In this document: positions 11,451-22,594 of the stretch, one piece after another
How positions within the stretch are numbered: the stretch's first letter is position 1
How the letters are laid out: each line of letters starts with the position of its first letter
Assembly (NCBI GenBank): GCA_037176705.1
Contig: CM073891.1
Span: forward strand, 94,136,327-94,200,326
Length of the DNA: 64,000 nucleotides
From: Molossus alvarezi
Lineage: Eukaryota; Chordata; Mammalia; Chiroptera; Molossidae
Direction of reading: 5' to 3'
Made by a program: the position numbers and the translations under genes
The notes under the pieces: generated by a model
Told to the model about the DNA's origin: nothing
Databases searched by the model: none
Seen by the model: the letters and a program-made list of their open reading frames with translations, nothing else

Positions 11451-12159
11451 TATAGATTTCGCCTTCTATTTCTTTCTTTTCCTTACATTTTATCTGATAG
11501 AGAATTCCTGTCATTTGGCCTGGTTTCTCAGTCTGGGTGTTGCAGACTCACAGAGCAGTTCACGTTCCTGTGTTTTTTTTATGCACTACATACTGGCAGC
11601 TGGATCCAGAGGCTTGACCAGACTCAGACCAGTCTCTTTGGTAAGTTCGTAGGTGGTCATGTTGTCTCTTGTTGATGATGTTAGCAGTCGTTAATGCTCA
11701 TTGCCAGATCTGTTCATTCATTGAGAGTAATAAAATGGTATCCTTTCCCCTTAAAAATAAAAAGGGGTTCTAAGATAATGAATTATTTCCCTGTCATCCT
11801 CTGAATATGACCAATAATTTTATATCATCATGAAATCATTAATTTGAACATATTATATGAATTAAATCCACTGAGTTTGTTATCCGTAATAAATCTCAAA
11901 TGTTCCCAACTTTGGCCAGTGGAGGCCTCTTCAAGTTGACTCCTTTGTCCATTTGGCACTGCCATAGTAGTCTTTCATAACCATCTTACTATTTAGCGTG
12001 ACAAGATATTCTAGATTCAACTTGTACATAAGGGGTTTGAACTAGATGGCTTCTAAACATCTTTCTACCTTTACAATTTTGAAACCATAACATCTTGAAT
12101 TAACTGTAAACATATAGTAAACCACAGAATCATCTTTACTATGATTTTTACCTCTATAA
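11451..12159. other. No gene seen
   Basis: Unique AT-rich DNA. A GGTTTCTCAGTCTGGGTGTT-like stretch follows the L1 but I cannot place it. Confidence 0.4.
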
Positions 12160-12179
12160 CAGCATTTACCAACTTTCCT

Positions 12180-12320
12180 TATATCGGAATTATTTCAGTA
12201 GTTGCACATCTCTCTCGCCGACCAGACTGTGAATTCCTGGAAGGTGAGGGTACATCCTGTTCATTTTTATCCCCCTCAGCCTATAACACGTTACAGGTAC
12301 TGTGGAATGACTTACTGGAT
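12180..12320 (+). mobile_element. L2 LINE 3' end
   Basis: Segment AGACTGTGAATTCCTGGAAG .. ATCCTGTTCATTTTTATCCC .. AGCCTATAACACGTTACAGG .. resembles the common L2 3' end (ACTGTGAGCTCC..GGCAGGGAC..ATCCCCAGCGCCTAGCACAG). It is an ancient, immobile LINE. Confidence 0.6.
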
Positions 12321-12579
12321 TAAATCAAACTATGAGACTTTAAGTTTACAATCTTAAAACATTATACTATTGGATTAATTCTCTCTGGTCTAGAATATAA
12401 TTTGGGGTATTATCACTGAAAATCCAAGATAGCAAATAGTTTACTTGTTAATATGAAGGAAACAACAGGAGACTTGTCAATAAAGCATTTAAAAATAAAG
12501 ATTAAAAAAAAAAGTTAACAGTTCCCTTACACGTTCTGAGTTCTATTCTGAGAGGCTTTCAGAAAAATTTAACCATATT

Positions 12580-12593
12580 CCCTAACCCTTATT
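12580..12593 (+). repeat. Target-site duplication of HAL1-like copy 1 (left)
   Basis: CCCTAACCCTTATT, repeated at 14793-14806 directly after the element's 5' end. Confidence 0.85.
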
Positions 12594-12984
12594 ATTATTT
12601 TTAATCTTTATTGTTGGATGTAAAATGTATTACAGATGTTCCACATTTCCCCCCTCCCTTGACCTCCTTCTCCCCACTCCCGCCCCCCTCCCGCCTTTTC
12701 CCACACTATTGTCTGTGTCCATTGGTTATGCATATAAGTTCTTTGGTTTATTTCTTTCCACCCCCCCGCCCCAACCCATTTCCCTTTGAGGTCTGTCAAT
12801 CTAGCAATGAATTTGTACTTCTTAATCCCTTCACATTTTTCACCCATTCCCCCAACCTCCCTCCCAACTGGCAACCAACAAAATGTTCTCTGTATCTATG
12901 AGAATGTTTCTGTTCTAGCTGTTCATTTTGTTTGTAGATTCCATTGTTGATAGATATGTATTCATTGCCATTTTGTTTGTTCAT

Positions 12985-13900
12985 ATATTTTATCTTTTTC
13001 TTCAAAAAGACCCTTCATCATTTCATATAATAATGGTTTGGTGGTGATGAACTCCTTTAACTTTTTCTTGTCTGGGAAAGTTTTTATATGTCCATCGATT
13101 CTAAATGACAGCTTTGCAGATAGAGTAATCTTGGTTGTAGGTTCTTGCTTTTCATCACTCTGAATATTTCTTGCCACTCCCTTCTGGCCTGCAAAGTTTC
13201 TTTTGAGAAATCAGCTGACAGCCTAATGGGAACTCCCTTGTAGGTAACCAGCTGCCTTTCTCCTGCTGCTTTTAAGATTCTCTCTTTGTCTTGAACCTTT
13301 TGCATTTTGATGATGATGTGTCTTAGTGTGGGCCTCTTGGGGTTCATTTTGTTTGGGACTCTCTGTGCTTCCTGGACTTGTATGTCTGTTTCCTTCACCA
13401 AGTTAGGAAAGTTTTCTGCCATTATTGTTTCAAATAGGTTTTCGATTTCTTGTTCTCGCTCTTCTCCTTCTGGCACCCCCAAGATGCGAATGTTGGCACG
13501 CTTGAAGTTGTCCCAGAGGCTCCTTACACTATCCTCATTTTTTTTGGATTCTTTTTTCTTTTTGCTGTTCTGATTGGGCATTTTTTGCTTCCTTATATTC
13601 CAAATGGATGGTTTGCTCCTTGGATTTACATACTCTATTATTGAAGCTGTGTGAATTATTTATTTCAGTTAATGCCTCCTTCATTTCTGACTGTGCATCC
13701 ATGTTTTCTGACTGGTCCTTTTTTATGCTCTTGAGGCCCTCCCTAAGTTCACTGAGGTTCTCACTAAGTTCATTGAGCATCCTTATGAGCAGTATTTTGA
13801 ACTCAGTATCTGTTAGGTTGCTTATCTCCATTTCGCTTAGTTCTTTTCTTGGGGTTTTGTTCTGTTCTTTCATTTGGGACCTGTTTCTTTGTCTCCTCAT
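12985..13900 (-). pseudogene. HAL1-like ORF1 (L1 ORF1p), frameshifted
   Basis: L1 ORF1p is a trimeric RNA-binding chaperone that coats element RNA. The amino part starts near 13900 and carries a coiled-coil-like stretch (ELSENLSELREGLKSIKKDQ). It stops in this frame at about 13535. The RRM and C-terminal domain follow in other frames: NIRILGVPEGEEREQEIENL, the TYKGVPIRLSADFSKETLQA motif region and KKLKEFITTKPLLYEMMKGL. At least two frame changes separate the parts, so the copy is not functional. Orientation and order match L1 ORF1p, and no endonuclease or RT domain follows. Confidence 0.85.
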
Positions 13901-14084
13901 TTCAGCTGCCTCCCTGTGTTTGTTTCAGTGTATTACTTAATGAGAGGTATGGGGCTCGCTGAGACCAGATGCTGCTCGTTTGAAAGAATTTAGGAAAAAC
14001 CTGAAGCAGGATCCAAGACAGGCCAATCCTATGGCTAAGCAAGTGGCAACAGCTTGGGTGGGCTTGAAAGTTGGGTGGGCTTGA

Positions 14085-14625
14085 AAGTTGGGTGGGGCGG
14101 GGCGGGGCCTCAGGGAGTTAGCAGGGCGGGGCTACCAGTGTGAGCCAGGTTGCTGGAGTCCCAGATATGGCTTCTGTCTGCCGCCCCGGGAAGGGCTCAC
14201 CAAAGAACAAAGGCCTCTTACAGCACGTTTGTCCCGGAGAAAGCCCCCTCTCCAGCCCTCGCTCCAGTGCCAAACAACTCAGTTCTTCCCTGTATGACTC
14301 TGGTGCCCCTCGAGCTGCCTCCCCTCCAAGCTTAGAGGGAGAGAGTCCGATAAGTTTGCGCGTGGGCCCTTTAAGGAGCTGCTTGGGGCTCCAGCCGCCT
14401 CAGCCTCCCTGAGCCTCAGTTCCTGCTGGTTTTTCAGCCAGAATTTATGGGGACTCTCTTCCTGGCACTGAAACCCTGAGCTGGGCACCTGGTGTGGGAC
14501 GGGGACCCCTCAGTCCTCAGGAAGGACCTTCCTAGCAGAGGTATCCTTCTGATTTTTATCTGCCACACTTGGGTGTGGGACCAGCCCGTCGCGCCTCCGC
14601 CCCTCCGCCCCTCCGCCCCTCCTAC
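14085..14625 (-). promoter_or_regulatory. GC-rich 5' UTR promoter region of HAL1-like copy 1
   Basis: Contains repeated GGGGCGGGGC-type boxes (Sp1-like, about 14093-14107) and three to four CCGCCCCT units at 14597-14622 in CpG-rich DNA just inside the element's 5' end. By analogy with L1 5' UTRs this would be the internal Pol II promoter; activity is inferred, not shown. Confidence 0.4.
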
Positions 14626-14792
14626 CAGTCTGGATGTGGCTGCTGCTTTAATTCCGTAGTTGTAGGGCTTCCATTCAGCTTGATTTCAGGCAGTTTTGAA
14701 TGATGGTTGTTCTGCAGTTTAGTTGTAATTTTGATGTGGTTGTGGGAGGACGTGATACTGCATTTACCTACGCCGCCATCTTGACCGGAAGT

Positions 14793-14806
14793 CCCTAACC
14801 CTTATT
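14793..14806 (+). repeat. Target-site duplication of HAL1-like copy 1 (right)
   Basis: CCCTAACCCTTATT, identical to 12580-12593. Confidence 0.85.
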
Positions 14807-15831
14807 TTTGTAGGAAATGGAAAGTGGTGAGAAGGTAGAAGAAGTTTCAGGGCCTACTGACTCCATAACTGTACTGCTATGTAGGTGGACAGGAAGGCCA
14901 GGAATCATGGGTTCTTTTTACATTCTTGTGCCTTGCTGTGGAGGCAGCTAAGGCAGAGCATGGAGTATGAATGGGGACCATGCAGAGAAGTCCATGGGGG
15001 GACTTTGTCCTGCTCAGGTCCCACATTTATTAAGCCTGAAGAGCAGAAGCTCTTTCCTTCTGTTATAAGAAAAAAAGAAAAAAAAGCATGAACGTGATGT
15101 TAAAATTAATTAGCATCAGTGTGCTCAAGATGGACTATAGACATATGTTGTTAATTAAATTAAGCAACAAGCTATGTAAGTATTTAGAATTTTTTAATAA
15201 AATGGTTTGTTATGAATATCCTACTGCCCTGTGAAAAACTGTGTAATCATTGGTCTTCCTGTCAGAAACTAGAACTTTTCACTCCCTAGCATATGCTTTA
15301 AGAAGAATGTTAGTCAATCGGGGCATTAAACATATAGTACTTTTCTGTTATAAAGATAGTTCTTAAAAAGTCTTCTGTTTCTGGGAATGTGGAATACAAA
15401 CTTTTCTTCATTCCTCCAGTAAGTACTATGAGAAACTTAAACATTGTATATAAAATCAAAACAAGAAGACTCTGAAAGGTGAAGAGAAGAAATAATGCTT
15501 CTTCAAATTATGTTAAACCCTGTTTCAAGATTCACTTTGCAATACTTGCTCTGTACAGACTTGTTTACTATTGTTTTGCCTTGTTTAAATAATGCATTTG
15601 GGAAGTGTCTCATTGTCAGAGAGCTCAGTGGGATGTATTTCACCACCAACCAAACCCACCATATTTTCCCCCTCTCCTTGATAATCCTGAGCTAAGGAAA
15701 AACAAACTTCAAAATCACCCAAGTGGTAGAACAATCATGGCAGGTATGAGTGTCACCATTCTAGAAGTCTTAGAATATATATACAAAGAAATTTCCAAGA
15801 AGTTCCAGAGCAATGAATTCTCTCTCCAGTT
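14807..15831. other. No gene seen
   Basis: AT-rich unique DNA with no recognised repeat. Short open frames lack coding character. Confidence 0.45.
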
Positions 15832-16040
15832 CTTAACAATAACTAACATTTATTGAGCATCAACTATGTGTCAACATTCTTCTAAATGCTTTAAATAGAT
15901 TAAACACCTCATGAATTACATTCACATTTCTATTTGGGAAACTAAGGCACAGAATGGTTACATAACCAACTCAAAGTCATAGAATAAGTGAAAGAACCAA
16001 GATCTAAATCTCAGTAGTCCAACCTCTAGATTTCTCTGGC
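15832..16040 (+). mobile_element. MIR SINE
   Basis: AACTAACATTTATTGAGCAT, CAACTATGTGTCAACATTCT, GGGAAACTAAGGCACAGAAT and CAAAGTCATAGAATAAGTGA follow the MIR consensus in order. Confidence 0.9.
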
Positions 16041-16154
16041 TTTTGAGACCAAAATGTTTAAATATGTGTTGAGGTTCATCCAACGTATTTGCTTCAGGAT
16101 CATGAAGCAGAAGGAGTGTTTTTTATAAAGCTGATTCCTTCCACTCCAGCTTTA

Positions 16155-16245
16155 TCAAATCCGAAGTCTATGGCAGGGGCTAGGAATCCATATATTGTCA
16201 ACACGCACCCCAGGTGATGCTTGAGCGCATCAAAACTTGCAACTC
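16155..16245 (+). mobile_element. MER5-like hAT-Charlie fragment
   Basis: GGGGCTAGGAATCCATATAT .. AACACGCACCCCAGGTGATG resembles the middle of MER5A (GGGGCCTAGGAATCTGTATTT..CCCCAGGTGATTCTGATGC). Only a fragment is present and no terminal repeats are visible. Confidence 0.5.
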
Positions 16246-17310
16246 GCTGACTTAAGCAGACCAGCTTCAGCTCCTACCAGAAAAATTCACTGATTTCTGA
16301 GAGAAAACATGTCACACACAGGTCATTCTTAGTGGCCCAGTGGGTCCCTTACCATTCCAATATGTTAAAGTGTAAATCAGAGTCAGCAGGTGAGGGTAAC
16401 TCTCCAAAGCAAGGACTCTGGAGAGAGGCCCTATGTGCAGATTCTGTGTACAGTTCTTTTATTCTTGTTCTTTAGAGCTTTAGTCCAACATCTTAGTAGC
16501 AGCATTCCAGTCCTATCCCATAATCCAGCCATTAAATGGTCAACCACTTGATTAGAAAAGCCCTAATATTTTGCTTACTTGTTTAACTAAAGTTTATATT
16601 ATACTCTGGTCAATATTCTAGACCATGATTGCCATTTGAAAATTAAATAACTAATTGGATTAATGAATGAAAAAATAAATGAGTGAATAAAAAAATAAAT
16701 AAACTCTATGGGTCATTCATCAAAATAACTCACTATTTACTATTGACCTTAGCAAATATGTCTAAAGGCACTGCCACTTACAAGTGGCATTATTCATGTT
16801 AAAATAAAAGATATTATCAAAGTTCATTTACGTGAATAGCATTTGTCCCCTAAACATTATAAGTGTGTGTGCTTTATGATGTAATGTCTCAAAGCTGACT
16901 GTTTTCTGAGATAAAAATTGATAGGATTGAGAGGTGAGTAGTGGGGAAATTCATTATAAATGTTGCACTGAAGAAGCTATGTTTCTTGTAAGAAGAATTA
17001 TTTATATAAATATTACCATTAATATAGAAACATCAGTGACCTAATTTAAAAAAACTAACCCAAAAAAAGTGTTAATAGCTTTCTTTGGTGACATTTATAG
17101 ATAATCTATAAGCCTGTTTGATGTGGCACTGAGTTTGTTGTAAATGGAGGCTTAGATTAGTATTTAAAAGATAGAGTTGGTGGAAGAATCTAGGAATAAG
17201 GGTGAGTAATACCACTTAATAGAATGAGACAAACATCAATTTTGTGAAGCAAGTAGAACTGGGGGGGAATAATGTTTTTCCAAAGTTATGTTGAAATATC
17301 ACTATGTAAA
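16246..17310. other. No gene seen
   Basis: AT-rich unique DNA. Only small TAAA/GAAT-rich patches around 16660-16705. Confidence 0.45.
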
Positions 17311-17314
17311 AAAA

Positions 17315-17422
17315 GGAAGGAAGGAAGGAAGGAAGGAAGGAAGGAAGGAAGGGAGGGAGGGAGGGAGGGAGGGAGGGAGGAAGGAAGGAAGGAAGGAAGG
17401 AAGGAAGGAAGGAAGGAAGGAA

Positions 17423-17484
<62 letters not shown>
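17315..17484 (+). repeat. (GGAA)n(GGGA)n(GGAA)n(GAAA)n purine tract
   Basis: 170 bases of pure purine on the plus strand, in four ordered blocks of tetranucleotides. Mirror-symmetric homopurine DNA of this kind can form triplex (H-DNA) in vitro, and tandem GGAA is a binding site for ETS factors. Neither use is demonstrated here. The long open frames in it are repeat artefacts. Confidence 0.95.
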
Positions 17485-17544
17485 ATCACTATGTACTGGG
17501 ATCTGAAATAAGGTTGGATCAGCTGGATCACCTAAGGCCACATA

Positions 17545-17765
17545 CATAACAAAATGATCACAGGCTTTTGAGTCAGATCATCCTGGATTTAAGTCCCCCT
17601 TACTAGCTATGTTACCTTGATCTAGTCACATGCATTCTCAGAGCCTCCTTTCAAATATATATATATAACTGTTTACAAAACTGTTGGTGGTAATCAATGA
17701 GAACAAATATTAAGCACCTAGCATAGCAGCTCATACATATTAGGCACTCAATATATATTAGTTCT
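17545..17765 (+). mobile_element. MIR SINE
   Basis: TTTTGAGTCAGATCATCCTG, CCTTACTAGCTATGTTACCT, GAGCCTCCTTTC, AGCACCTAGCATAGCAGCTC and TTAGGCACTCAATATATATT give the 5' half and tail of MIR. Confidence 0.8.
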
Positions 17766-18732
17766 CTTTTCTCCTCCCCATGCAAGCAGCTACAGTTATC
17801 AGAATAATACACTAAGGCCCAAATGAGGACAGCTCACCAATAAAGGATTCCGTTGACATGAACTCAGATGACAGTAATATATGAAAGTTGTGTTTGCAAA
17901 AATTCATTGTACACTGGTGTTCTAAAATAAGTTAGAGAAAAAGGTTAACCTTGGCCTTCTAGCTACTCTTTAAAAATACATACCTTTGGAGTCACATTTT
18001 AACATTAAGCTTGTTTCCATAGATTAGTACAAATTAAAATTGTAGAAATAATGGTTAAAATATTGTAGGGTTTCTTTCCTTTTACCTTTTTTTTTTAAAT
18101 CTTTAGTGTCTTAAAGACTGTTATGGCCAAAGGGAAAACCTGAGTGGTAGCACAGCAGGGTTTTGGTAGTTCTCTGGATTCACAAAATAATGAAGCTCTC
18201 AAGCCTCACTTCCTTCCGGTGTGGTATGGAGGTGGTATTGCTAGGGAACATGGCTCAGCTATGTGCATAGGTGGCTAGGTAGAAATAAGGTAGAGAAAGC
18301 AAAGATGAAGGAAGCAGGACCATGTTTTTCTCAAACAGTGGCCAAGATGGTGCACTTATACAGAAGTATTGTAGAGAGGTGATTATATCACATTATCCTC
18401 CCATTTGAAAAAGAAACTTCTGGCAATGTGGTTTCCAATAGGCAAGAAGGAGATCAAAGGTCACAAATATCTTGCTGCTAGATCTATCCTGTGTGCACAT
18501 TTAATGTGGCCCTTAGTGAGCCTCAGGAGCTGTAACAAGCTGTTTCTGTTCATGGCTGCTCCTCCGTGTCTCATTCTGATCACAACTGTGCTTAGAAAGA
18601 GCCTGCTTCTTACAGCCATGTCTTGTACAGGACTGTTTCTCAGAAGCCAATGGTAATGTCTCAAGGCCTGATGGGCTTAAATAAAACTTGAACTGAGGTG
18701 GGATCATTGTGATGGGTCTTAGTTCTTGGACT
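17766..18732. other. No gene seen
   Basis: No repeat recognised. An 83-codon open frame at 18405-18656 has no features that I can assign. Confidence 0.4.
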
Positions 18733-18749
18733 AAATCCATCCTGATTTG

Positions 18750-19002
18750 TTTGTTTGTTTTTTATCCTCACCCGAGGACATTTTTCCATTTTTTGTTCAG
18801 GTAGAGTGGGAGGGAGAGAGAGGAACAGAGAGAGAGAGAGAAACATCGATGTGAAAGGAACACATCGAGTGGCTGCCACCGCACAACTGACCAGGGCCGG
18901 GGATAAACTGCAACCGAGGTACGTGCCCTTAGCGGGAACCAAACCCGGGTCTCTCAGGACCGCAGGCCGACGCTCTAACCGCTGAGCCAAACCGGCCAGG
19001 GC
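18750..19002 (-). mobile_element. VES SINE (long lineage)
   Basis: On the minus strand: CCCTGGCCGGTTTGGCTCAG (A box), GGGTTTGGTTCCC (B box), GCAGTTTATCCCCGGCCCTG, a CT run, and an end in TCCTCGGGTGAGGAT plus a poly(A)-like tail. A 17-bp duplication AAATCCATCCTGATTTG at 18733-18749 and 19003-19019 brackets it. Low divergence suggests a fairly young copy. Confidence 0.95.
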
Positions 19003-19019
19003 AAATCCATCCTGATTTG

Positions 19020-19435
19020 AATAACTCTTGTGAGACAGCACAAAAGACCAGCCTCCTGCTGTTCTTCAAGCCAGTGGCACCTTGCCTTTATTACTAGACA
19101 GTGTTTCTCTCAGTCCCTCTCCCCCAGCTCTGTTAGCTCAACAAGTGTGGAGAACCACAGTGGTCTCGTTACCTATCTCCCCTGAGCCAAGAGCTGTAGT
19201 TCCCCATCATGTCATCACCAAGAACATTTTTAATCCCATCAGGAAATTCAATGTGGACAAAGAGTTAAATCCTTAACTTTGGTACCAAACTAGGACCTTG
19301 AAAGCTCTGACTTTTTATTTTCTGAGCCAGGTATTTGTGAGAGAAAAAGTTTACAGAGAAGAGGTGGACGACGGTGAATTTGAAGATCTTAGCTTACACA
19401 CCAAAAGCTAGGCTGAGACTGTAGGTGTGGCATTT
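19020..19435. other. No gene seen
   Basis: Unique DNA between the VES and the large nested L1. Confidence 0.45.
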
Positions 19436-19451
19436 AAACAATAAACCAGAG
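19436..19451 (+). repeat. Target-site duplication of old L1 (left)
   Basis: AAACAATAAACCAGAG, repeated at 38526-38541. The preceding bases CATTT/AAAC fit an L1 endonuclease site. Confidence 0.85.
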
Positions 19452-20443
19452 GAGGGGTCTAAGATGGTGGAAAAGTAGGTGGAAATTATACTCATCCCCT
19501 CCCAGGACCAAACTGGAATTACAACTAGTATAGAGAAAAATCAACCTGACTAACCAACTGCAAACTAGCTGAATGGAAGTCTTATAACCAAGATTTACAG
19601 AAGAAGCCACATCAAGACAGGTAGGAAGGGCGGAGATGCAAAAAGGGCTGGTCCCACTCCAACCAGAGGAATATCTCAGCTGCAAAGGTCCCCCCTGAGG
19701 AGCATGAGGCCGTAAGCCCACACTAGGTTCCTGAGCCCAGAGCACCAGAGCCAAGAAGAGGTGCTCACATAACATCTGGCTGCGAATCAGAGGGGATTCT
19801 GTTCACCAGGGAGAGACAGGAGTCTTCTAGAGGTATAGGTGCCCTCTTAAAAGTCCAAAGCACAAAATCTCATTCACAGCCACTCACTCTGGACTCTGAC
19901 AAAGGGAGAATGGAGCAGACTAGAGTTGTATAAGAAGAGATTGGGGTTTGTAGCTAAGAGGTGAGAGCTAAAGGGACAGCTGCAAGGATCACTGTGCTGA
20001 GTCCCTATTCCACAATTCAGATGCCATCTTTCTTTGGTGGAGCACTACGCTTCTTATGGCATCAGTCTAAAAAAAGTGCAATAGCCTCCCTCTCCAAACT
20101 CCATGTCACCCCACCCTTCAGAGCTTATGCCCTGCTAAGGTGTCAGTTGTCTAGGCCAAAGTATAGACGTCTGGGCAAACCCAGGGATGTCAATGACTGA
20201 GTGTGATTTTGGAGGGGCATTCCCCCGACTTTCATGTGAACCTGAATAGTGCCTTCTCATGATGGGAGATACACTAGCCACACCATCCTGGCTTTTAGCA
20301 GCCCCACCCTGCTGAGGTCAGGGCAAAATCTGAGATAGACTGAATTGTGTGTCACTGGGGCAAGGGCAACTTCCCCTGCCTATCTGGTACCTCCCCCTCC
20401 TGGGAGGTCCACTAACCCAATCCTCCTGACTATGGCCTCACCA

Positions 20444-20559
20444 AATTAGCCTGACTAAATATAGCAGACTAACTTTTAAGTTGATCATTTTGTATGGCCC
20501 ATGAATGCTATTATAAATATCTAAATGACCCTTGGCAGAAAAAAGGTTCCCCACCCCTG
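20444..20559 (-). mobile_element. hAT-type MITE fragment
   Basis: On the minus strand it begins CAGGGGTGGGGAACCTTTTT, a hAT-like terminal repeat, and continues TTCTGCCAAGGGTCATTTAG, ATTTATAATAGCATTC and GGGCCATACAAAATGATCAA. The other terminal repeat is not visible, so the copy is one-ended. It lies inside the old L1's 5' UTR and explains part of that region's unusual length (about 2.1 kb). Confidence 0.6.
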
Positions 20560-21557
20560 CCTAGGATGAGAGCCATTTTTCCCTCGCACAGTTGACTGGT
20601 GCAGAGTCCTCTCTTCACAAGGCCAATGGGCCGTTTGGGCCTGATACACCCTGCTGGCCTCACCCTGACAACTCCCTGAGATTCTGCCCCACTACAAAGG
20701 TGTGCAGGCACCAGGCAGGTGGCAACTAGACTTGGAATACTCTGGCCTCAGACTCAGCACTGGCAACAAGTTTGAACCTGAATCAATCTGATGAACACCA
20801 CTCACCCCTGCCTGTTGGCTCACTGAAAACCTACCTCACACAATTTGAGTATCTCCAGAGGCTCTTTCAGTGACTGGGTCTATCAGGCAGCAGGCAGGCA
20901 GATGCAGGCAGAGGCAGATCTCAAGTTGCCTTGGGACTTTTGCTAACCTGCCAAAGGACCTGGTGATAGTAAAAGCTGGCCTTGGTGTGCAGATTGGTTC
21001 TTCAGGAGCACACCCAGGCCCAGAAGCGGCAGCAACACAGTGTGGATCATTTTTTAACTCCAAACAGACTTCCTACAGCTAGCAACAGGGTAGCGTTTGA
21101 CAAGGGCCAGCATCACAGGCTGTCCCAAGAGCCCCCAGAACCACTAGTCAGCTTCAGACAATATCAGAGCAGGATCCAAGTAGCTTCACAACTGACAAAG
21201 CCAAAGGTAGATCTCAGCAGGCACCAGAACCTGCTGAGGCAAATTCTGCTTCATGTGGTCAGGACCGCACAGCAGCTCATACACTGTGGTCAAGGTTGAT
21301 CCTCACAGTCAACCAGCCTGAGGGTCAACCTCATGCACAAACAGGCCAATAAAAATCAAGACTCAATTACAATAGGAAGGCCCACATAACACCCACAAGG
21401 TACATTACTGAAGCACTCAGCATAGGTGATTAATGAGACTGTACCACTGGATCCCAGAGGATACCTACTATATAAGGCCACCTTACCAAGATTGGGAGTC
21501 ATAGTAGATCTATCTAATATATAGGAAATAAAAAATAAAAACAGAAAGAGGCAGCCA

Positions 21558-22594
21558 AATGAGGAGACAAAGAAATGTGTTCCAAATGAAAGAACAGAAG
21601 AAATCACCAGAAAAAGAGATGAATGAAACAGAGACAAGCAATTTACCAGATATAAAGTTCAATAAAGTGGTTATAAGGATGCTCAAGTAACTTAGTGATA
21701 ACTTCAAAGAACTTAGTGAGAACAACAACAGCATGAAAAAGGACGCAAAATTTATTAAAAAAGAACTAGTCAAAAATGAAGAATACAATCTTTGAAATGA
21801 AAACTACTCTAGAAAAAATAAACAGTAGGTTGTATGAAATAGAGGACTGAATCAGCAATTTGGAAGACAAGGTAGCAGAAATCACCCACTCAGAGCAGCA
21901 AAAAGATAAAAGAATTTTTTAAAATGGGGATAGTTTAAGATACCTTTGAGACAACATGAGCATAACACCATCTTCACAACAGGGGTACCAGAAGGAGATG
22001 AGAGAAAGTGAGGGGTCCAAAACCTATTTAAGAAATAATGACTAAACACTTCTCTAACCTGGTGAAGAAAAAAGATACACAAGTTCTTGAAATGCAGAAA
22101 ATCCCAAACAGTATGAACCTAAAGAGGCGTTACCAAGACACACAATTAAAATGACAAAGGTTAAAGACAAAGAGAGAATCTTAAAATCAGCAAGAGAAAG
22201 GCAGTTACTTGCTTACAAGGGAGCTCCCATAAAACTACCAACTGATGTGTCAACCAAAACATTTCAGGCCAGAATGAACTGGCATAAAATATTCAAAGTA
22301 GCCCTGTTGGTGTAGCTCATTGGTTGAGCATCAGCCCACGAGGTTGCCAGTTTGATTCCTGGTCAGGGCACATGTCCAGGTTGTAGGCCAAATCCACAGT
22401 GGGGGGCATGCAGGAGGTGGTCAATCAATGTTCTCTCATTGATGTTTCCATCTCTCGCTCTCTCTCCCTTTCTCTTTCTAGAAAATCAATTTTTAAAATT
22501 TTTTTATTACATATATATATTTAAAGTGATGAAAAGCAAGGACTTACAACCAAGAATACTTTACACAGCACACTATCATTTAAAATTGAAGGCA
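21558..22594 (+). pseudogene. Old L1 ORF1, degenerate
   Basis: Begins near ATGAGGAGACAAAGAAATGT, matching the start of the HAL1-like ORF1 copies. It keeps recognisable pieces such as the AAAGACAAAGAGAGAATCTT block and the GTGATGAAAAGCAAGGACTT block (RVMKSKDLQPR region). Many stops and frameshifts are present. A SINE interrupts it at 22300-22518 and the younger L1 cuts it at 22594; the last codons lie at about 31403-31490. Confidence 0.8.
22300..22518 (+). mobile_element. VES-like SINE (short lineage)
   Basis: Head GCCCTGTTGGTGTAGCTCAT, B box region CCAGTTTGATTCCTGG, ATGTTCTCTCATTGATGTTT, a CT run, then AAAATCAATTTTTAAAATTT. Flanked by ATTCAAAGT (22291-22299) and ATTTAAAGT (22519-22527). It lies inside the old L1 ORF1. 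Confidence 0.85.

Larger units (their letters stand above)
12594..14792 (-). mobile_element. Full-length HAL1-like (half-L1) element, copy 1
   Basis: A 2.2-kb LINE-1 derivative on the minus strand. It has a GC-rich 5' UTR starting at about 14792 (ACTTCCGGTCAAGATGGCGG), an L1 ORF1, and then a jump straight into the L1 3' UTR with no ORF2 body. The ORF1/ORF2 spacer and the first ~30 bases of ORF2 (ATG at 12969-12971) are kept. The sequence then passes to GGAATCTAC, which is the L1 3' end block (compare GGAATCTAATGAACAAAATA at 43554). A 14-bp target-site duplication brackets it, so it inserted as a 2.2-kb unit. Without its own reverse transcriptase it depended on L1 in trans. A near-identical sibling is at 25134-27552. 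Confidence 0.85.

Noticed and set aside
17272..17547. Several 70-80 codon frames on both strands
   Set aside because: They only translate the GGAA/GAAA tract (runs of EGRK or FLPS) and are not genes.
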